In this document: one piece after another, positions 8,156 through 18,359 of the stretch | Position numbering within the stretch: position 1 is the first letter of the stretch | Layout of the letters: every line of letters starts with the position of its first letter | Origin: Apilactobacillus nanyangensis | Lineage (GTDB): Bacteria; Bacillota; Bacilli; Lactobacillales; Lactobacillaceae | Assembly (NCBI RefSeq): GCF_016861915.1 | Contig: NZ_BOLX01000003.1 | Span: forward strand, 48,205-112,204 | Length of the DNA: 64,000 nt | Reading direction: 5' to 3' | Position numbers and translations under genes: made by a program | Notes under the pieces: model-generated | The model's database searches: none | The model's input: the letters and a program-made list of their open reading frames with translations, nothing else | Told to the model about the DNA's origin: nothing

Positions 8156-11100
8156 TTACTTGCGTCTTCTTCTTGATCCGAAGAATACTAGTCCTAGTGC
8201 CATTGCGATTAATGCCGCACCAATAGCAACAAGTATATTTTCATGTGTTTGATCACCAGTTTGAAGTAAACGGTTTGCTTCTTTGTTAGCAGAAGTATTA
8301 GTTGCCTTGTTTTCTACTGAAAGTGTTCCACCATTGTTCTTGTGGTTTTCAACAGTTGGTGTTGAAGCTTCATGCTTATCAGCAGCTGGCTTACCATTGT
8401 TGTTACCATGACTTGGAGTTGATGAGTTTGGTACAACTACATGGCTTGAAGCTGAGCTTTCCGCACTGCTACTATCGGCAGATGAACTTGCAGCACTGCT
8501 GCTTTGTGATGCTTCACTTGAAGCTGCTGAGATATCGGAAGCACTTGAGCTTGGAGTTTCAATCTTCTTGTATGCGACAGTATCTACAATACCATCGTCA
8601 CCACCAGAAATTGTTCCAGAAACAGTTGATTGAGATGGGTTTACTAGTTCATATCCATCAATCTTTGGACTGTCTACTGAGTATGATTGCGAAGCTGGTG
8701 TGTATCCTTTGTCATCCCAAACAGTTTCACCAGTTTGGTCATTCTTCTTGCCAGCTTGGGTGAATTCAAGGTCTTTACTGTAAGGATCATGAATTGCTTG
8801 CTTAGTTTCTTCGTCGATGTAGTTAATTGTAACGTTACCCTTAGTGGTTCTGGTTACATCTGACATTGGCTTGTATAAGAATGATAAATAAATTACTCTT
8901 GGTCCATCACTTAATGGAGCTGATACTTTATGGTCTTTTTGACTTTTACTAATTAGGTAATAGCCTGGAATATTTGGAGCTGTAAAGGAAACGGTTTGAC
9001 TATCTGGAGTGAAATTACCCCATGTGACATTACCAGTCTTTTGGTTCTTAGTACCAGTTCTAGTAAATGTCACATTCTTAGTTTCTTGGTATCCATCAAT
9101 TGGAGCTGATTCAGTAGATGTTCCGACTTTTCCAGTTGTAGTAATCGTCTTAGTTTTATCTCTTGGAATAGCAATAACTGGCACTGTGTTAGTGCTTGTT
9201 ACTTGTTCAGTTGGATCCATTAAAACAGTTCTAGTTACATCGTTACCTAATGGAGCTAATGTTCCGGAAACGTTGCTGCTATCTTCTGGGACGTAGCCAT
9301 CAATAGTAGGAACGGTGAAGTTATAAGTACCATCACCGCTTACGTTCGACCAGTTACCCCATGTGATTAGGTTGTCTCTAGTATCCTTAACACCGGTAGC
9401 CTTGAACACTGATGAACCAGTGTCGGTCTTTAGAACCTTGCCAGTTATTGAATCAACGTAGTTAACTGTTGCGGTTCTAGTAACCTTTTGGTCAGGTACT
9501 GAAACGTATGGATTAATCACAGTAAGTGTTGCTTGAGCACTGTGTGAATCAGCAGATGTGTAAGTTAAATGAAGTTGTTGTGATGATTGTTGAGCAACCT
9601 TGATAGTGCCACCTTCGCTAACATTACCGTCATTGGTAATATCAACAGTAGCGTTATCTAGTTTTTCGTATCCGGCTGGTTGACCATCAACAGTCTTGTA
9701 GACGTTAACACCATCTTTTAGGTTTTCTGCTTTATATACATAAGTTCCATCTGGTTGAGTGTAGGCAGTTTGGTTTGGAGCAACTACCCATGAACTACCG
9801 TAGTCATCAGTTACAGGAACGATTTGGTAGTTCAAGTCACCGATTGGTAAACTTAGTTCTTCGGAAGTACCTTCCTTGTAGTAACTACCGTAACCTCTAA
9901 TGAAGTATTTTGATGATAGATCAGTGTATGGTCTGTATGCTACAAAGTCCACGAAGTCCTTGTTGTATGCTGACTTAGAAAAGTCTGCGTAAACAGCACC
10001 ATTACCGTCAACACCAAATGATACCCCTGGTTTGTCAGAAACATCTTCGAAAGTCTTACCATCTTTTGATGCGTATAGTTTTAGATTCTTTAGATCAAAA
10101 CTATTTCCATCGGTAAATGAAATTCTAGCACCAGAGTAACCAGAAATATTACCCTTGTTGAATTCACCAGTTGCTACGAAGTATGGTTTACCTTCTGCAT
10201 TAGTGTACGCAGGTGCGTAGTGAGCTACGTTGTTATTGTCAGTAGTAACATAGTTACTCTTCGTATTGCTCTTTGGATAGTCAGCTACATCATCTGGATA
10301 ATCCTTGGAAAGATATGGTTGAACGTATCCAGGAGTTTCAGCACTGTTGTAGATAACGTCATCGTCTTCCTTCTTAGTGTTTGGAATGATTGATAGTTGG
10401 CCACCTTCAACAGTAACGTTTTGATCGCTTTCACCAGGTAATTGTAGTGATGAAGTAATGTTTACGTTCACTGGATCTGGGTTAGTTTCATGTTCTTCAG
10501 TATCTCCATTCCAGTTGTACTTAGGTCCATCGACAACTAATGAAAGGTTCATGTTAACTGTTCCTGGGTAGAAATCCTTCTTAGTAGTTAATGTGATGGT
10601 GTTGCCGGAGATGCTGTCATCAAAGTTATTTTGACTTGAATACTTTGAATATACTGAGTATGAGAATACACCCTTCAAACTAGTTTGTTCTGGGGTATTC
10701 ACATTAATCTTAATTTGAGTTCCCTTAGGAATTACTCGTCCTAGATTATCATTGTTGTTCAATGCAATCGCATAGTTGATTGATGAGTTCTTCTTAATGT
10801 TGGTAGTTTGTGAACCCAAGTTACTAATAGTGGCACTTACGGCACTTTGTGGTGCTGTATAGTCACCTGATTTATCTGAATTATTGTTTGTAGTTTGGCT
10901 TGCACTGCTTGATTGGCTTGAGCCATTGCTTTGTAAAGCAGATGAACTATTGTTGTTATCCGCAGCTGAACTGGTTGTGCTTGCTGATGATGGTGCAGCA
11001 CTTGCTTGGGTAGATTCATCCGCATGCGCAACGATTCCAGTTGGTAGTACGTTTGAAGTTTGAGATACCACGAATCCGGTACCTAATAAAGCAACTGAGG

Positions 11101-11170
11101 TCATACCGATTACGACCCAATTCTTTTTGACCTTATGTAAGATCTTTTTTGCTTTTACTTCTTTGTTCAT
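8156..11170 (-). CDS. large cell-wall-anchored surface adhesin with mucin-binding-like repeats
   Basis: 1004 residues from ATG 11170 (AAGGAGT 8 bases upstream). The N terminus (KKILHKVKKNWVVIGMTSVA) resembles the extended KxYKxGKxW signal peptide of lactobacilli, with cleavage near VAHADE. A Ser/Ala/Asn linker follows to about residue 95, then a roughly 450-residue region of beta-rich sequence I cannot assign, then three repeats at about 563-868, each with a TRT..VNYxD or similar strand, a TWGNW-type segment and IDGY, as in Mub/MucBP domains. A Ser-rich stalk precedes the sorting signal: LLQTGD, a hydrophobic helix and RRRRK. The Pro of LPxTG is replaced by Leu. Probable role: adhesion to host or plant glycans. 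Confidence 0.85.
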   Translation of the reverse strand: MNKEVKAKKILHKVKKNWVVIGMTSVALLGTGFVVSQTSNVLPTGIVAHADESTQASAAPSSASTTSSAADNNNSSSALQSNGSSQSSSASQTTNNNSDKSGDYTAPQSAVSATISNLGSQTTNIKKNSSINYAIALNNNDNLGRVIPKGTQIKINVNTPEQTSLKGVFSYSVYSKYSSQNNFDDSISGNTITLTTKKDFYPGTVNMNLSLVVDGPKYNWNGDTEEHETNPDPVNVNITSSLQLPGESDQNVTVEGGQLSIIPNTKKEDDDVIYNSAETPGYVQPYLSKDYPDDVADYPKSNTKSNYVTTDNNNVAHYAPAYTNAEGKPYFVATGEFNKGNISGYSGARISFTDGNSFDLKNLKLYASKDGKTFEDVSDKPGVSFGVDGNGAVYADFSKSAYNKDFVDFVAYRPYTDLSSKYFIRGYGSYYKEGTSEELSLPIGDLNYQIVPVTDDYGSSWVVAPNQTAYTQPDGTYVYKAENLKDGVNVYKTVDGQPAGYEKLDNATVDITNDGNVSEGGTIKVAQQSSQQLHLTYTSADSHSAQATLTVINPYVSVPDQKVTRTATVNYVDSITGKVLKTDTGSSVFKATGVKDTRDNLITWGNWSNVSGDGTYNFTVPTIDGYVPEDSSNVSGTLAPLGNDVTRTVLMDPTEQVTSTNTVPVIAIPRDKTKTITTTGKVGTSTESAPIDGYQETKNVTFTRTGTKNQKTGNVTWGNFTPDSQTVSFTAPNIPGYYLISKSQKDHKVSAPLSDGPRVIYLSFLYKPMSDVTRTTKGNVTINYIDEETKQAIHDPYSKDLEFTQAGKKNDQTGETVWDDKGYTPASQSYSVDSPKIDGYELVNPSQSTVSGTISGGDDGIVDTVAYKKIETPSSSASDISAASSEASQSSSAASSSADSSSAESSASSHVVVPNSSTPSHGNNNGKPAADKHEASTPTVENHKNNGGTLSVENKATNTSANKEANRLLQTGDQTHENILVAIGAALIAMALGLVFFGSRRRRK

Positions 11171-11700
11171 AATATTCACTCCTTTTATCTAAAATTCATT
11201 AAGTATTTTAGGTTAAAAAGATTGTGAAAACAGCCTTTATAAGCTTAAGTTTGCTATGATAAATTTAAAATTTTATTGGAGTATTTACGCGTTTTGGAAT
11301 TTTTTTTACCCCTTTTATCACACGTATATAAAAACACCTACTTTCCTTTGAAGTAGGTGTTTTTGTTTTTATACAATTTGGTTTTCTAGAATCCATTATC
11401 TAACTTACTAAATATTGTCATCAATGCCCTCTATAGCTAAATCTTGTGATAAATGTTGGTAGATTATTTGTTCAAAATGGACGCATTTCCAAAAGTTTGG
11501 CTAATTACTGGAATTGGATACAAATCCAATTAAGTAAAAATTCTTACTTTATTCTTCCTTTTGATACATTGTGAGTAAATGAAACTAGTACTTCTAAGCA
11601 CTCCAAAAGCTTATCACACTGGCTATCCGGTCTGTTTTATAACGATAAATTATGTTAGAATAACAATTACCGCATAATTACTTATTAGAATAGGGGCTGA
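11171..11700. other. 530-base non-coding stretch with decayed sequence
   Basis: It holds the adhesin leader, the terminator at 11331-11366 and about 330 bases with no intact frame. On the minus strand around 11400-11520 short segments look faintly like the end of an IS3-type transposase broken by stops, but the resemblance is weak. The 5' ribosome binding site of the following membrane protein is at 11692-11696. Confidence 0.4.
11331..11366. terminator. orphan bidirectional terminator
   Basis: AAAACACCTACTT and AAGTAGGTGTTTT, a 13-bp stem with a six-base loop and T-run. No intact gene ends here on either strand, so it may be left from a lost gene. Confidence 0.75.
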
Positions 11701-11703
11701 AAA

Positions 11704-12111
11704 ATTATTCTTTTTATTTTAATTTATATTCTAGATATTTTCATAGCAATTAAAGGCTTAAAACAAAAAAAGACTATTAAGCAACTTGAAAATAAATACA
11801 ATACCTGTTCCGAAGAAGCAAAGATAAAAAAGAAATTTAGTAAACGTTCTTTTGTGCTTTCAGGATTTGTTTTAGGACTAATGGTATCATCATTATTCAA
11901 TATGATGATGAACAATAATGAAACTATTGCAATATTGTTATTATTATTGATATCCGCAATTATAGGCGAATGTTTATATATGATATTTTTGAAAAAAAGC
12001 GATATTCATCCCAAAATATATAAAGATCAGAAAAAACTGGCTTTTTTATTTTTCTCTACTGCAAACATCGAAATTTTACTCACAATTATTTTTTGTGTAG
12101 AAATCGCTTAA
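11704..12111 (+). CDS. membrane protein, unknown, apparently with an ATT start codon
   Basis: The frame is open from 11701 (an in-frame TGA ends at 11700) to 12111, about 135 residues. There is no ATG, GTG or TTG near its 5' end; AGGGG (11692-11696) sits 7 bases before ATT 11704 and 10 before ATT 11707. The first ordinary start, GTG 11854, has no ribosome binding site and would remove the first membrane helix. The protein has a hydrophobic N-terminal helix (about 1-18), a charged cytoplasmic stretch with KQKKTIKQLENKYN, then three more hydrophobic segments. It ends just before its own terminator. Either a true rare start or a 5'-damaged gene. Family not recognised. Confidence 0.5.
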   Translation: MILFILIYILDIFIAIKGLKQKKTIKQLENKYNTCSEEAKIKKKFSKRSFVLSGFVLGLMVSSLFNMMMNNNETIAILLLLLISAIIGECLYMIFLKKSDIHPKIYKDQKKLAFLFFSTANIEILLTIIFCVEIA

Positions 12112-12112
12112 T

Positions 12113-12142
12113 AAAAAACCTAAGCTTAAGCTTAGGTTTTTT
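12113..12142. terminator. bidirectional terminator, membrane protein / mleR
   Basis: Perfect palindrome AAAAAACCTAAGCTT / AAGCTTAGGTTTTTT between convergent genes. Confidence 0.85.
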
Positions 12143-12144
12143 AT

Positions 12145-13026
12145 TTATCTTTTAAGTGAATCTCGAATTACATCTAGAACTTCCTTTTGGAAATCATTGA
12201 AGTAATGGGACTTTAGATAAACCAAGTTGGTAACAAACATTGGCATATCTTCATCTAAGAATTCCAATTTAACTACTCCATCTGGCACTTGAACCAATGA
12301 GTTAAAGAATCCAACACCAACGTTGTTGGAAATTAGACTCATGATATTGTTGGTTTCATTTGATCTGAAAATTACGTTTGGATGAAATGAATTTCTCTTC
12401 GCCAATTGGTTAAATGATTCGTTTTGGGTAAAACCTTGTTTGAATAGTACAAAGTCTTCCTTGGCTAGGTCCGCAAAGTGAATCTTTCCCTCATTGGCTA
12501 GTGGATGGTCCTTTGAAACATACGCACAGAATGGAATTCTTTCGATTTCTTCTGTCTCAATGTCTGGATCTTCCAACGGGTTGTTAGAACCTAGCAATGC
12601 TAAATCTAATTCCCCGTTCTTCAAGGCAGACTTGGTCGTTTCTGAACCATATTCATAGGTAATAATACTGTTTAATAATTTTCTTTCCTTCAAATGCTGA
12701 GCAATTGTAGGAAAGTATCTAGTTTCAATAATTGGTGGTAGCCCAATCGAAACTTTTTTGGCTTTCAAGTTGGCGATGTTACGCTTAGCAACGTCAAAAT
12801 GACGAATGATTGCGCGAGCGTGGTTCAACAATTGTTTTCCACTATCGGTTACAATGAGTTCGCCATGGGTACGATGTCTAATAATCAACTTAGCGTCCAT
12901 CTCTTTTTCCAATCGTTGCAGAGCAAAAGTAATGGTAGGTTGACTGACTTTAAATTCTTCTGCAACTTTCGAAAAAACTTTTAATTCTGTTAAGCTTATA
13001 AAATATTCTAGGTCTCTGGTGTTCAT
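12145..13026 (-). CDS. mleR: LysR-family regulator of malolactic fermentation
   Basis: 293 residues, ATG behind GGAGG. N-terminal winged helix-turn-helix typical of LysR: MNTRDLEYFISLTELKVFSKVAEEFKVSQPTI with the QRLE motif after it; the rest is a periplasmic-binding-like effector domain (LGSNNPLEDPDIE, KDHPLANEGKIHFADL). It is divergent from the malolactic enzyme gene with 137 bases between them, the standard mleR-mleS arrangement, in which MleR activates mleS in response to malate. The gene name rests on that context. Confidence 0.82.
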   Translation of the reverse strand: MNTRDLEYFISLTELKVFSKVAEEFKVSQPTITFALQRLEKEMDAKLIIRHRTHGELIVTDSGKQLLNHARAIIRHFDVAKRNIANLKAKKVSIGLPPIIETRYFPTIAQHLKERKLLNSIITYEYGSETTKSALKNGELDLALLGSNNPLEDPDIETEEIERIPFCAYVSKDHPLANEGKIHFADLAKEDFVLFKQGFTQNESFNQLAKRNSFHPNVIFRSNETNNIMSLISNNVGVGFFNSLVQVPDGVVKLEFLDEDMPMFVTNLVYLKSHYFNDFQKEVLDVIRDSLKR

Positions 13027-13101
13027 AAAAAACGCCTCCCAGCGCTGATATAAAAAGGTTTTATTTTTAGATATAAATTATATTTATTATAACACTAAGT
13101 T

Positions 13102-13131
13102 TTGACTATAAAAATACCCATGTATTATTAT
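13102..13131 (+). promoter_or_regulatory. promoter of mleS in the mleR-mleS intergenic region
   Basis: TTGACT (13102-13107) and TATTAT (13126-13131) with 18-bp spacer, about 32 bases before the start codon. The AT-rich dyads between 13050 and 13100 are candidate LysR-type binding sites. Confidence 0.5.
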
Positions 13132-13163
13132 CTATATATAAATTATGAAAAGAGGTAAGTACT

Positions 13164-14792
13164 ATGTCTTTTGGATATGATATTTTAAACAATCCTTTCA
13201 AGAATAAGGGTACTGCATTTACTAAAGAAGAAAGAAAAGAACTTGGTTTAGAAGGAATGCTTCCGCCATACGTTCAAACTTTACAAGAACAAGTGGATCA
13301 AGCTTACGCTCAATTCCAAAGCAAACCATCAGATTTAGAAAAACGTGTTTTCTTAATGACTCTATTTAACGAAAACCGTGTTCTATTCTACAAGTTATTC
13401 TCACAACACGTTGTTGAATTTATGCCAATCGTATACGATCCAACAATCGCTGAAACTATTGAAAACTACAGTGAACTATTCGTTCAACCACAAAACGCTA
13501 CATTCTTATCAATCGATGATGATCTAGATTCAATCAAGACTTCATTAAAGAATGCTGCTGAAGGCAGAGACATTCGTCTAATCGTAGTTACTGATGCTGA
13601 AGGTATCTTAGGTATTGGTGACTGGGCTACTAACGGTGTTGATATCGCTGTTGGTAAACTAATGGTTTACACTGCCGCTGCTGGTATCGATCCTAGCCAA
13701 GTTCTACCTGTTGTGCTAGATGCTGGTACTAACAATGAAGAATTACTTAAGGACCCAATGTACTTAGGTAACAGACACGAACGTGTTTACGGTGAAAAAT
13801 ACCACAAGTTCGTTGATACTTTCGTAGAAGACGCTGAAGAAATGTTCCCAGAAATGTACCTACATTTCGAAGACTTCGGTCGTAGCAACGCTGCTGAAAT
13901 TCTAGACAGATACAAAGACAAGTACACTGTATTCAATGATGATATCCAAGGTACTGGTATCATCGTTCTAGCAGGTATCTTAGGTGCCTTAAACATTTCT
14001 GGTGAAGAAATGAAGGACCAAACTTACGTATCATTTGGTGCAGGTTCAGCCGGTACTGGTATCGTTTCTCGTGTATACGATGAATTCGTACAACAAGGTA
14101 TGGACCCAGAAGAAGCTAAGAAGCACTTCTACCTAGTTGATAAGCAAGGTCTATTGTTCGATGATGACGATACTTTGACTCCTCAACAAAAACCATTTGC
14201 TAGAAGCCGTAGCGAATTTGATAACGCAGATTCACTAACTACTCTAGAAGCAGTTGTTAAAGAAGTTCACCCAACTATCCTAGTTGGTACTTCAACTCAA
14301 CCAAACACTTTCACTGAAGAAATCGTTAAGGAAATGGCTGCTCACACTGAACGTCCAATTATCTTCCCTATCTCGAACCCAACTAAGTTGGCTGAAGCTA
14401 AGGCTGAAGACTTACTAAAATGGACTGACGGTAAAGCTCTTATCGGTACTGGTATCCCAGTTAACGATATTGAATACAACGGTACTACTTACCAAATCGG
14501 TCAAGCTAACAACGCCCTTGTATACCCAGGTCTAGGTCTAGGTGCAATTGCTGCTACAGCAACTGTTCTAGATGACGAAATGATTTCCGCAGCTGCCCAC
14601 TCACTTGGTGGTATTGTCGACACTGACAAACCAGGTGCTGCTGTCTTACCTCCAGTTTCTAAGTTGGATCAATTCTCAACTACTGTAGCTAAGGCCGTTG
14701 CCGATAGCGCCGTAAAACGTGGTCTTACACGTGAAGACATCAAGGATGTTGACCAAGCTATCGAAGACACTAAGTGGGAACCTAAGTATTAA
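13164..14792 (+). CDS. mleS: malolactic enzyme
   Basis: 542 residues, the usual length for the family. It decarboxylates L-malate to L-lactate and CO2 using NAD and Mn2+ as cofactors, raising pH and helping to build proton motive force. Visible: the malic-enzyme N-terminal domain (residues about 60-240), the metal/substrate stretch [20 protein letters not shown], and the NAD-binding glycine motif [10 protein letters not shown]. The codon choice is strongly biased to CTA/GTT/ACT and uniform, as in a highly expressed gene. No malate permease (mleP) follows; a terminator closes the unit, so malate uptake must be encoded elsewhere. Confidence 0.92.
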   Translation: MSFGYDILNNPFKNKGTAFTKEERKELGLEGMLPPYVQTLQEQVDQAYAQFQSKPSDLEKRVFLMTLFNENRVLFYKLFSQHVVEFMPIVYDPTIAETIENYSELFVQPQNATFLSIDDDLDSIKTSLKNAAEGRDIRLIVVTDAEGILGIGDWATNGVDIAVGKLMVYTAAAGIDPSQVLPVVLDAGTNNEELLKDPMYLGNRHERVYGEKYHKFVDTFVEDAEEMFPEMYLHFEDFGRSNAAEILDRYKDKYTVFNDDIQGTGIIVLAGILGALNISGEEMKDQTYVSFGAGSAGTGIVSRVYDEFVQQGMDPEEAKKHFYLVDKQGLLFDDDDTLTPQQKPFARSRSEFDNADSLTTLEAVVKEVHPTILVGTSTQPNTFTEEIVKEMAAHTERPIIFPISNPTKLAEAKAEDLLKWTDGKALIGTGIPVNDIEYNGTTYQIGQANNALVYPGLGLGAIAATATVLDDEMISAAAHSLGGIVDTDKPGAAVLPPVSKLDQFSTTVAKAVADSAVKRGLTREDIKDVDQAIEDTKWEPKY

Positions 14793-14817
14793 TCTCTCTT
14801 TTAGATGATGTGTGTAT

Positions 14818-14849
14818 AAAAAAAAGACGCCGAAGGGCGTCTTTTTTTG
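14818..14849. terminator. terminator between mleS and metF-like gene
   Basis: AAAAAGACGCC / GGCGTCTTTTTTT hairpin, usable in both directions. Confidence 0.85.
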
Positions 14850-14853
14850 TGCG

Positions 14854-15621
14854 CTAAATTTTATCAATGATTTTTTTCGTGTTTTCCGCATTGTTTAATG
14901 AATATAAATGAATGTGATTAGCACCAGATTGTCTAATTTGATTAATCATCCCCGCGGTGTATTGAACACCTTTTTCGCCAAACTCATCTTCATTCTGATT
15001 CATCAAAGTATTTAGTTCATCCGGTGCGGTCGAATGCGTTAAATTCAGCATCTTTTGTGCCTGTGACTTCGAGATTACCGGCATAATTCCAAACCAGATT
15101 GGCGTATCAATTTCAATTTGGTTTAAATAATCAACGTAATCATTCGCGTCAAAGCTAAACTGTGAAATAAGATTCGTGCATCCCCTTTTAATCTTTTGTC
15201 TCAACCATTTCATTTCTTCATCACTACTATTTAAGTAGCAAGTGCCCGAGATATTCACATGTGGATATTGTTGTTTGATAAATTCAACTAGTCGATCAGC
15301 ATGTGGAAATGTCACCGCCGTATCATTTTTCGATAACTTATCCCCACGCAACGCCAGTACACTGTGGATACCGTGTTGTTGCATCAAATCAAGCATCTCT
15401 TGAACTCTCTTTTCATCCTTATCAATTCCGGTCAGATGAATGACGACATTAACAGATGAATTGGCATGGATGTAGTCGGCAATTTGAATGCTTTGTAGCA
15501 GGTTACCCATGTCGTGATTCCTATCGGTAATCGAGATGAATTCTGGATGTAGTTTTAATAAACCATCCAGATTATCTTTATCAATGTTGGGTGTAATCTC
15601 AAAAGAATATTGTAAGGGCAT
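14854..15621 (-). CDS. methylenetetrahydrofolate reductase family protein
   Basis: 255 residues, ATG behind AAGGAG. MetF TIM-barrel landmarks: SFEITPN at the start (the first Glu is the catalytic acid), EFISITDR, LALRGD near residue 93 (flavin and folate contact), LISQFSFD near 163 and IWFGIMPV near 180. It is about 30 residues shorter than E. coli MetF. The enzyme reduces 5,10-methylene-THF to 5-methyl-THF for methionine synthesis. No methionine synthase or cysteine biosynthetic gene adjoins it. It stands alone, convergent with mleS. Confidence 0.8.
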   Translation of the reverse strand: MPLQYSFEITPNIDKDNLDGLLKLHPEFISITDRNHDMGNLLQSIQIADYIHANSSVNVVIHLTGIDKDEKRVQEMLDLMQQHGIHSVLALRGDKLSKNDTAVTFPHADRLVEFIKQQYPHVNISGTCYLNSSDEEMKWLRQKIKRGCTNLISQFSFDANDYVDYLNQIEIDTPIWFGIMPVISKSQAQKMLNLTHSTAPDELNTLMNQNEDEFGEKGVQYTAGMINQIRQSGANHIHLYSLNNAENTKKIIDKI

Positions 15622-15701
15622 GCGAATCTCCTTTTTGATGAATTATTACTTTAATTATATACTACTATATAAGTTCAAATGATTTCACACGGAGAAGATA
15701 A

Positions 15702-16073
15702 ATGATTAATATAATTAAACAATTTTTCAAATTTGGTATCGTTGGATTCATTAATACAGTACTAACCTATTTAATTTATACATGTTTATGGCGGATTACA
15801 TCTCCTACCATTGCTATGGCAATTGGATATGGGACGACTACTTTAATTGGTTTAACCATCAATAAAAAGTGGGTATTCAAGACTGGCGGAAACGTTACTA
15901 AAACCACGATTAAATATTATTCTACCTACGTGTTCACTTGGTGTTTAACAGTCCTATTAACATATCTATTGTCTGTCTACACATCCATCAACGAACAAAT
16001 TGTCCCAGTATTAACATTAATTGTGACCGTTCCAGTTAACTTTATACTAAGTAAATTATGGGTATTCAAATAA
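15702..16073 (+). CDS. GtrA family membrane protein
   Basis: 123 residues, four membrane helices. GtrA landmarks: FKFGIVGFINTVLTYLIY at the start, TLIGLTINKKWVFK after helix 2 and NFILSKLWVFK at the end; the repeated NKxWVFK is diagnostic. The family is linked to flipping polyprenyl-linked sugars for cell-surface glycosylation, here with no glycosyltransferase next door. Confidence 0.85.
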   Translation: MINIIKQFFKFGIVGFINTVLTYLIYTCLWRITSPTIAMAIGYGTTTLIGLTINKKWVFKTGGNVTKTTIKYYSTYVFTWCLTVLLTYLLSVYTSINEQIVPVLTLIVTVPVNFILSKLWVFK

Positions 16074-16075
16074 AA

Positions 16076-16110
16076 AAGAGGCCGTTCCTACCAAACGGTC
16101 TCTTTTTATT
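16076..16110. terminator. bidirectional terminator, gtrA-like / clpL
   Basis: AAAGAGGCCGTT and AACGGTCTCTTT pair (one G-U) with A- and T-runs. Confidence 0.75.
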
Positions 16111-16117
16111 ATTCAGA

Positions 16118-18214
16118 TTACTTGTTTTCACTAATTACGACAGTACCATCTTCCATTTCAGCCTTTAAGTGCTTAATGTCTTCATGGTCTAGGTAGAAGT
16201 CAGTAATCTTGTCTCTAATTTCTTGTTCAACTACACGACGTAGTGGACGAGCTCCCATGGCTTCGTCGTATCCTTGTTCGATTAAGTGATTCTTAACGTC
16301 ATCTGATACGACAACATCCATGTCTTTCTTAGCTAATGTAGCATTTACGTCTGCTAACATTAAGTCGATAATTTCTTTCAAGTCATCCTTTGTTAAGTGG
16401 GAGAATTCAACGATTGCGTTGAATCTGTTTAAGAATTCTGGACGGAAGTATGGAGCTAGACGATCCATTAACTTTTTGTCCTTGTCGTCTTCACCGGTAA
16501 GTGCTTCGTTACCGAAACCGGCGTTTGAAGTAGCAATTACAACGGTGTTCTTGAAGTTAACCACATTTCCTTGACCGTCTGTTAAACGACCATCGTCTAA
16601 TACTTGTAATAGAAGTGTTAGCACTTGTGGGTTAGCCTTTTCGATTTCATCTAGTAATACGATTGAGTAAGGGTTTCTACGAACCTTTTCAGTCAAAGTA
16701 TTGTTGTTGTCATTGTATCCAACGTATCCAGCTGAAGCACCAATCAACTTGGAAACAGCAGTTGGGTCGGAGTATTCAGACATATCTAGACGGATAATGT
16801 TGTTCTTGTTACCGAACATGTCCTTAGCTAATTGCTTAGCAAGTTCAGTCTTACCTACACCAGTAGGACCTACGAATAAGAATGAACCAATTGGACGGTT
16901 ACCTTCGTCAAAACCAGCACGGTTTCTACGGATAGCACGAGCGACTGCTGCAACGGCTTCGTCTTGGCCAATTACCTTGCCCTTTAGACGGTCACCCATA
17001 GTCTTTAATCTTTCGATGTCAGTGCTGCTCATCTTAGCAACGGGGACACCAGTCAATCTTTCAACTGACTTTGCAACATCATTGACAGTAGCAGTGACTT
17101 TCTTTTCGTCACTCTTGTTGTCAATTTGCTTTTGTAGTTCTTCAATCTTGTTCTTGTGGTTTAATGCTGATTCGTAGTCTTCCTTAGCTGCAGCATCTTC
17201 TTGAGCTTTCTTTTCAGCTTCAATTTCGTCTTCGATTTGCTTTTGATCTAAGACTGGGTGTTGCGCAGCCAAGTGCGCAGCGGTCATATCTACTAGGTCA
17301 ATGGCCTTGTCAGGTAGACTTCTTTGTGGAATGTATTGAACTGAGTAGTCTACTGCAGCCCTCAATACTTCGTCAGGTAAAATCACATTGTGGTGTTCTT
17401 CGTATAATGGACGAATACCCTTCAAGATTTCTAAAGTAGTTTCTTCACTTGGCGCCTTAATTTGCACTTCGTTGAAACGACGTGACAATGCAGCGTCCTT
17501 TAGAATTGTGTTTCTGTATTCATCTTGGGTAGTAGCACCGATAACGGTAATCTCACCACGAGACAATGCTGGCTTGATAATGTCTGCCAATCCCTTAGAA
17601 CCACTTTCGTCGCCGGCATTACCAGCACCTAGAATTTGGTGGATTTCGTCGAAGAATAGGATAACGTTACCCTTTTCTTGGACTTCCTTAATCAAGTTTT
17701 GAATGTTTTCTTCAAAACTACCACGGTATTGAGTTCCGGCTTCTAGACCGGAGATATCAATACTAATAACTTCTTTGTTCTTAATTGATGCAGGTACGTC
17801 ACCCTTAACAATTGCTTGAGCTAAACCTTCAACAACGGCAGTCTTTCCGACACCGGCGTCACCAACTAATACAGGGTTATTCTTGATTCTTCTTGATAAT
17901 ACTTCAGCAGTTTCTTGGATTTCCTTGTCTCTTCCAATTACTGGGTCTAACTTATTATCTCTAGCTTCTTGAGTTAAGTTTCGACCTAACTTTTCAAGAA
18001 TGCCTCCCTTATTAGGTGCAGCTTTTTGTTGGGTATTAGGTTGGCCACCTTGTAATTGGCCACTTCTTCTTAGTTCTTCTAATTGTTCTGGGGTAACTTC
18101 TTGACCATTAATCATGTATCGACGTTGGGCACTTGAGTTACCTGTATCGCCTAAAAATTGGTTAAAAATTCTGTCAAAATCATCGTTAAATGGATCAAAT
18201 GGACTTCTTGCCAT
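16118..18214 (-). CDS. clpL: ATP-dependent Clp protease ATP-binding subunit ClpL
   Basis: 698 residues from ATG 18214, behind GAGGGATG; a longer frame upstream has no ribosome site. It begins [20 protein letters not shown] and has the [14 protein letters not shown] element characteristic of ClpL, and lacks the N-domain repeats and zinc finger of ClpC/ClpE. First AAA domain: Walker A GDAGVGKT, Walker B ILFFDEIH; a middle coiled-coil ([19 protein letters not shown]); second AAA domain: Walker A GPTGVGKT, Walker B IVLLDEIE, arginine-finger region RPEFLNRF. No ClpP-binding (IGF/L) loop is evident, in line with a chaperone role. ClpL gives heat, acid and membrane stress tolerance in lactobacilli and streptococci. 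A CtsR site lies upstream. Confidence 0.93.
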   Translation of the reverse strand: MARSPFDPFNDDFDRIFNQFLGDTGNSSAQRRYMINGQEVTPEQLEELRRSGQLQGGQPNTQQKAAPNKGGILEKLGRNLTQEARDNKLDPVIGRDKEIQETAEVLSRRIKNNPVLVGDAGVGKTAVVEGLAQAIVKGDVPASIKNKEVISIDISGLEAGTQYRGSFEENIQNLIKEVQEKGNVILFFDEIHQILGAGNAGDESGSKGLADIIKPALSRGEITVIGATTQDEYRNTILKDAALSRRFNEVQIKAPSEETTLEILKGIRPLYEEHHNVILPDEVLRAAVDYSVQYIPQRSLPDKAIDLVDMTAAHLAAQHPVLDQKQIEDEIEAEKKAQEDAAAKEDYESALNHKNKIEELQKQIDNKSDEKKVTATVNDVAKSVERLTGVPVAKMSSTDIERLKTMGDRLKGKVIGQDEAVAAVARAIRRNRAGFDEGNRPIGSFLFVGPTGVGKTELAKQLAKDMFGNKNNIIRLDMSEYSDPTAVSKLIGASAGYVGYNDNNNTLTEKVRRNPYSIVLLDEIEKANPQVLTLLLQVLDDGRLTDGQGNVVNFKNTVVIATSNAGFGNEALTGEDDKDKKLMDRLAPYFRPEFLNRFNAIVEFSHLTKDDLKEIIDLMLADVNATLAKKDMDVVVSDDVKNHLIEQGYDEAMGARPLRRVVEQEIRDKITDFYLDHEDIKHLKAEMEDGTVVISENK

Positions 18215-18324
18215 AGTACATCCCTCACATTTCATATAATATTTTATTTTAAAATACATTAGCCAAACACGGCATGTATTAGATAAGGCTTTTGGTTGTT
18301 CTCTTATTTCCTTATCCAAAGAAT

Positions 18325-18352
18325 ATATTACCACCTAAATTACATAATTCAA
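18325..18352 (-). promoter_or_regulatory. clpL promoter
   Basis: On the minus strand TTGAAT (18352-18347), 16-bp spacer, TAATAT (18330-18325). It lies directly next to the CtsR box. Confidence 0.65.
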
Positions 18353-18359
18353 TACCAAA

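Noticed and set aside
8302..8763. 153-codon plus-strand frame opposite the adhesin C terminus
   Set aside because: Antisense shadow of the Ser/Ala-rich stalk, no ribosome site and atypical composition.
10837..11031. Short Gln/His-rich frame inside the adhesin gene
   Set aside because: It is a frame-shifted reading of the Ser-rich coding sequence, with no ribosome site.
11371..11640. Possible IS3 transposase remnant on the minus strand
   Set aside because: Only a short, stop-broken stretch with faint likeness (YQHLSQD, IDDN). Not enough to call a mobile element; a translated search against ISfinder would decide.
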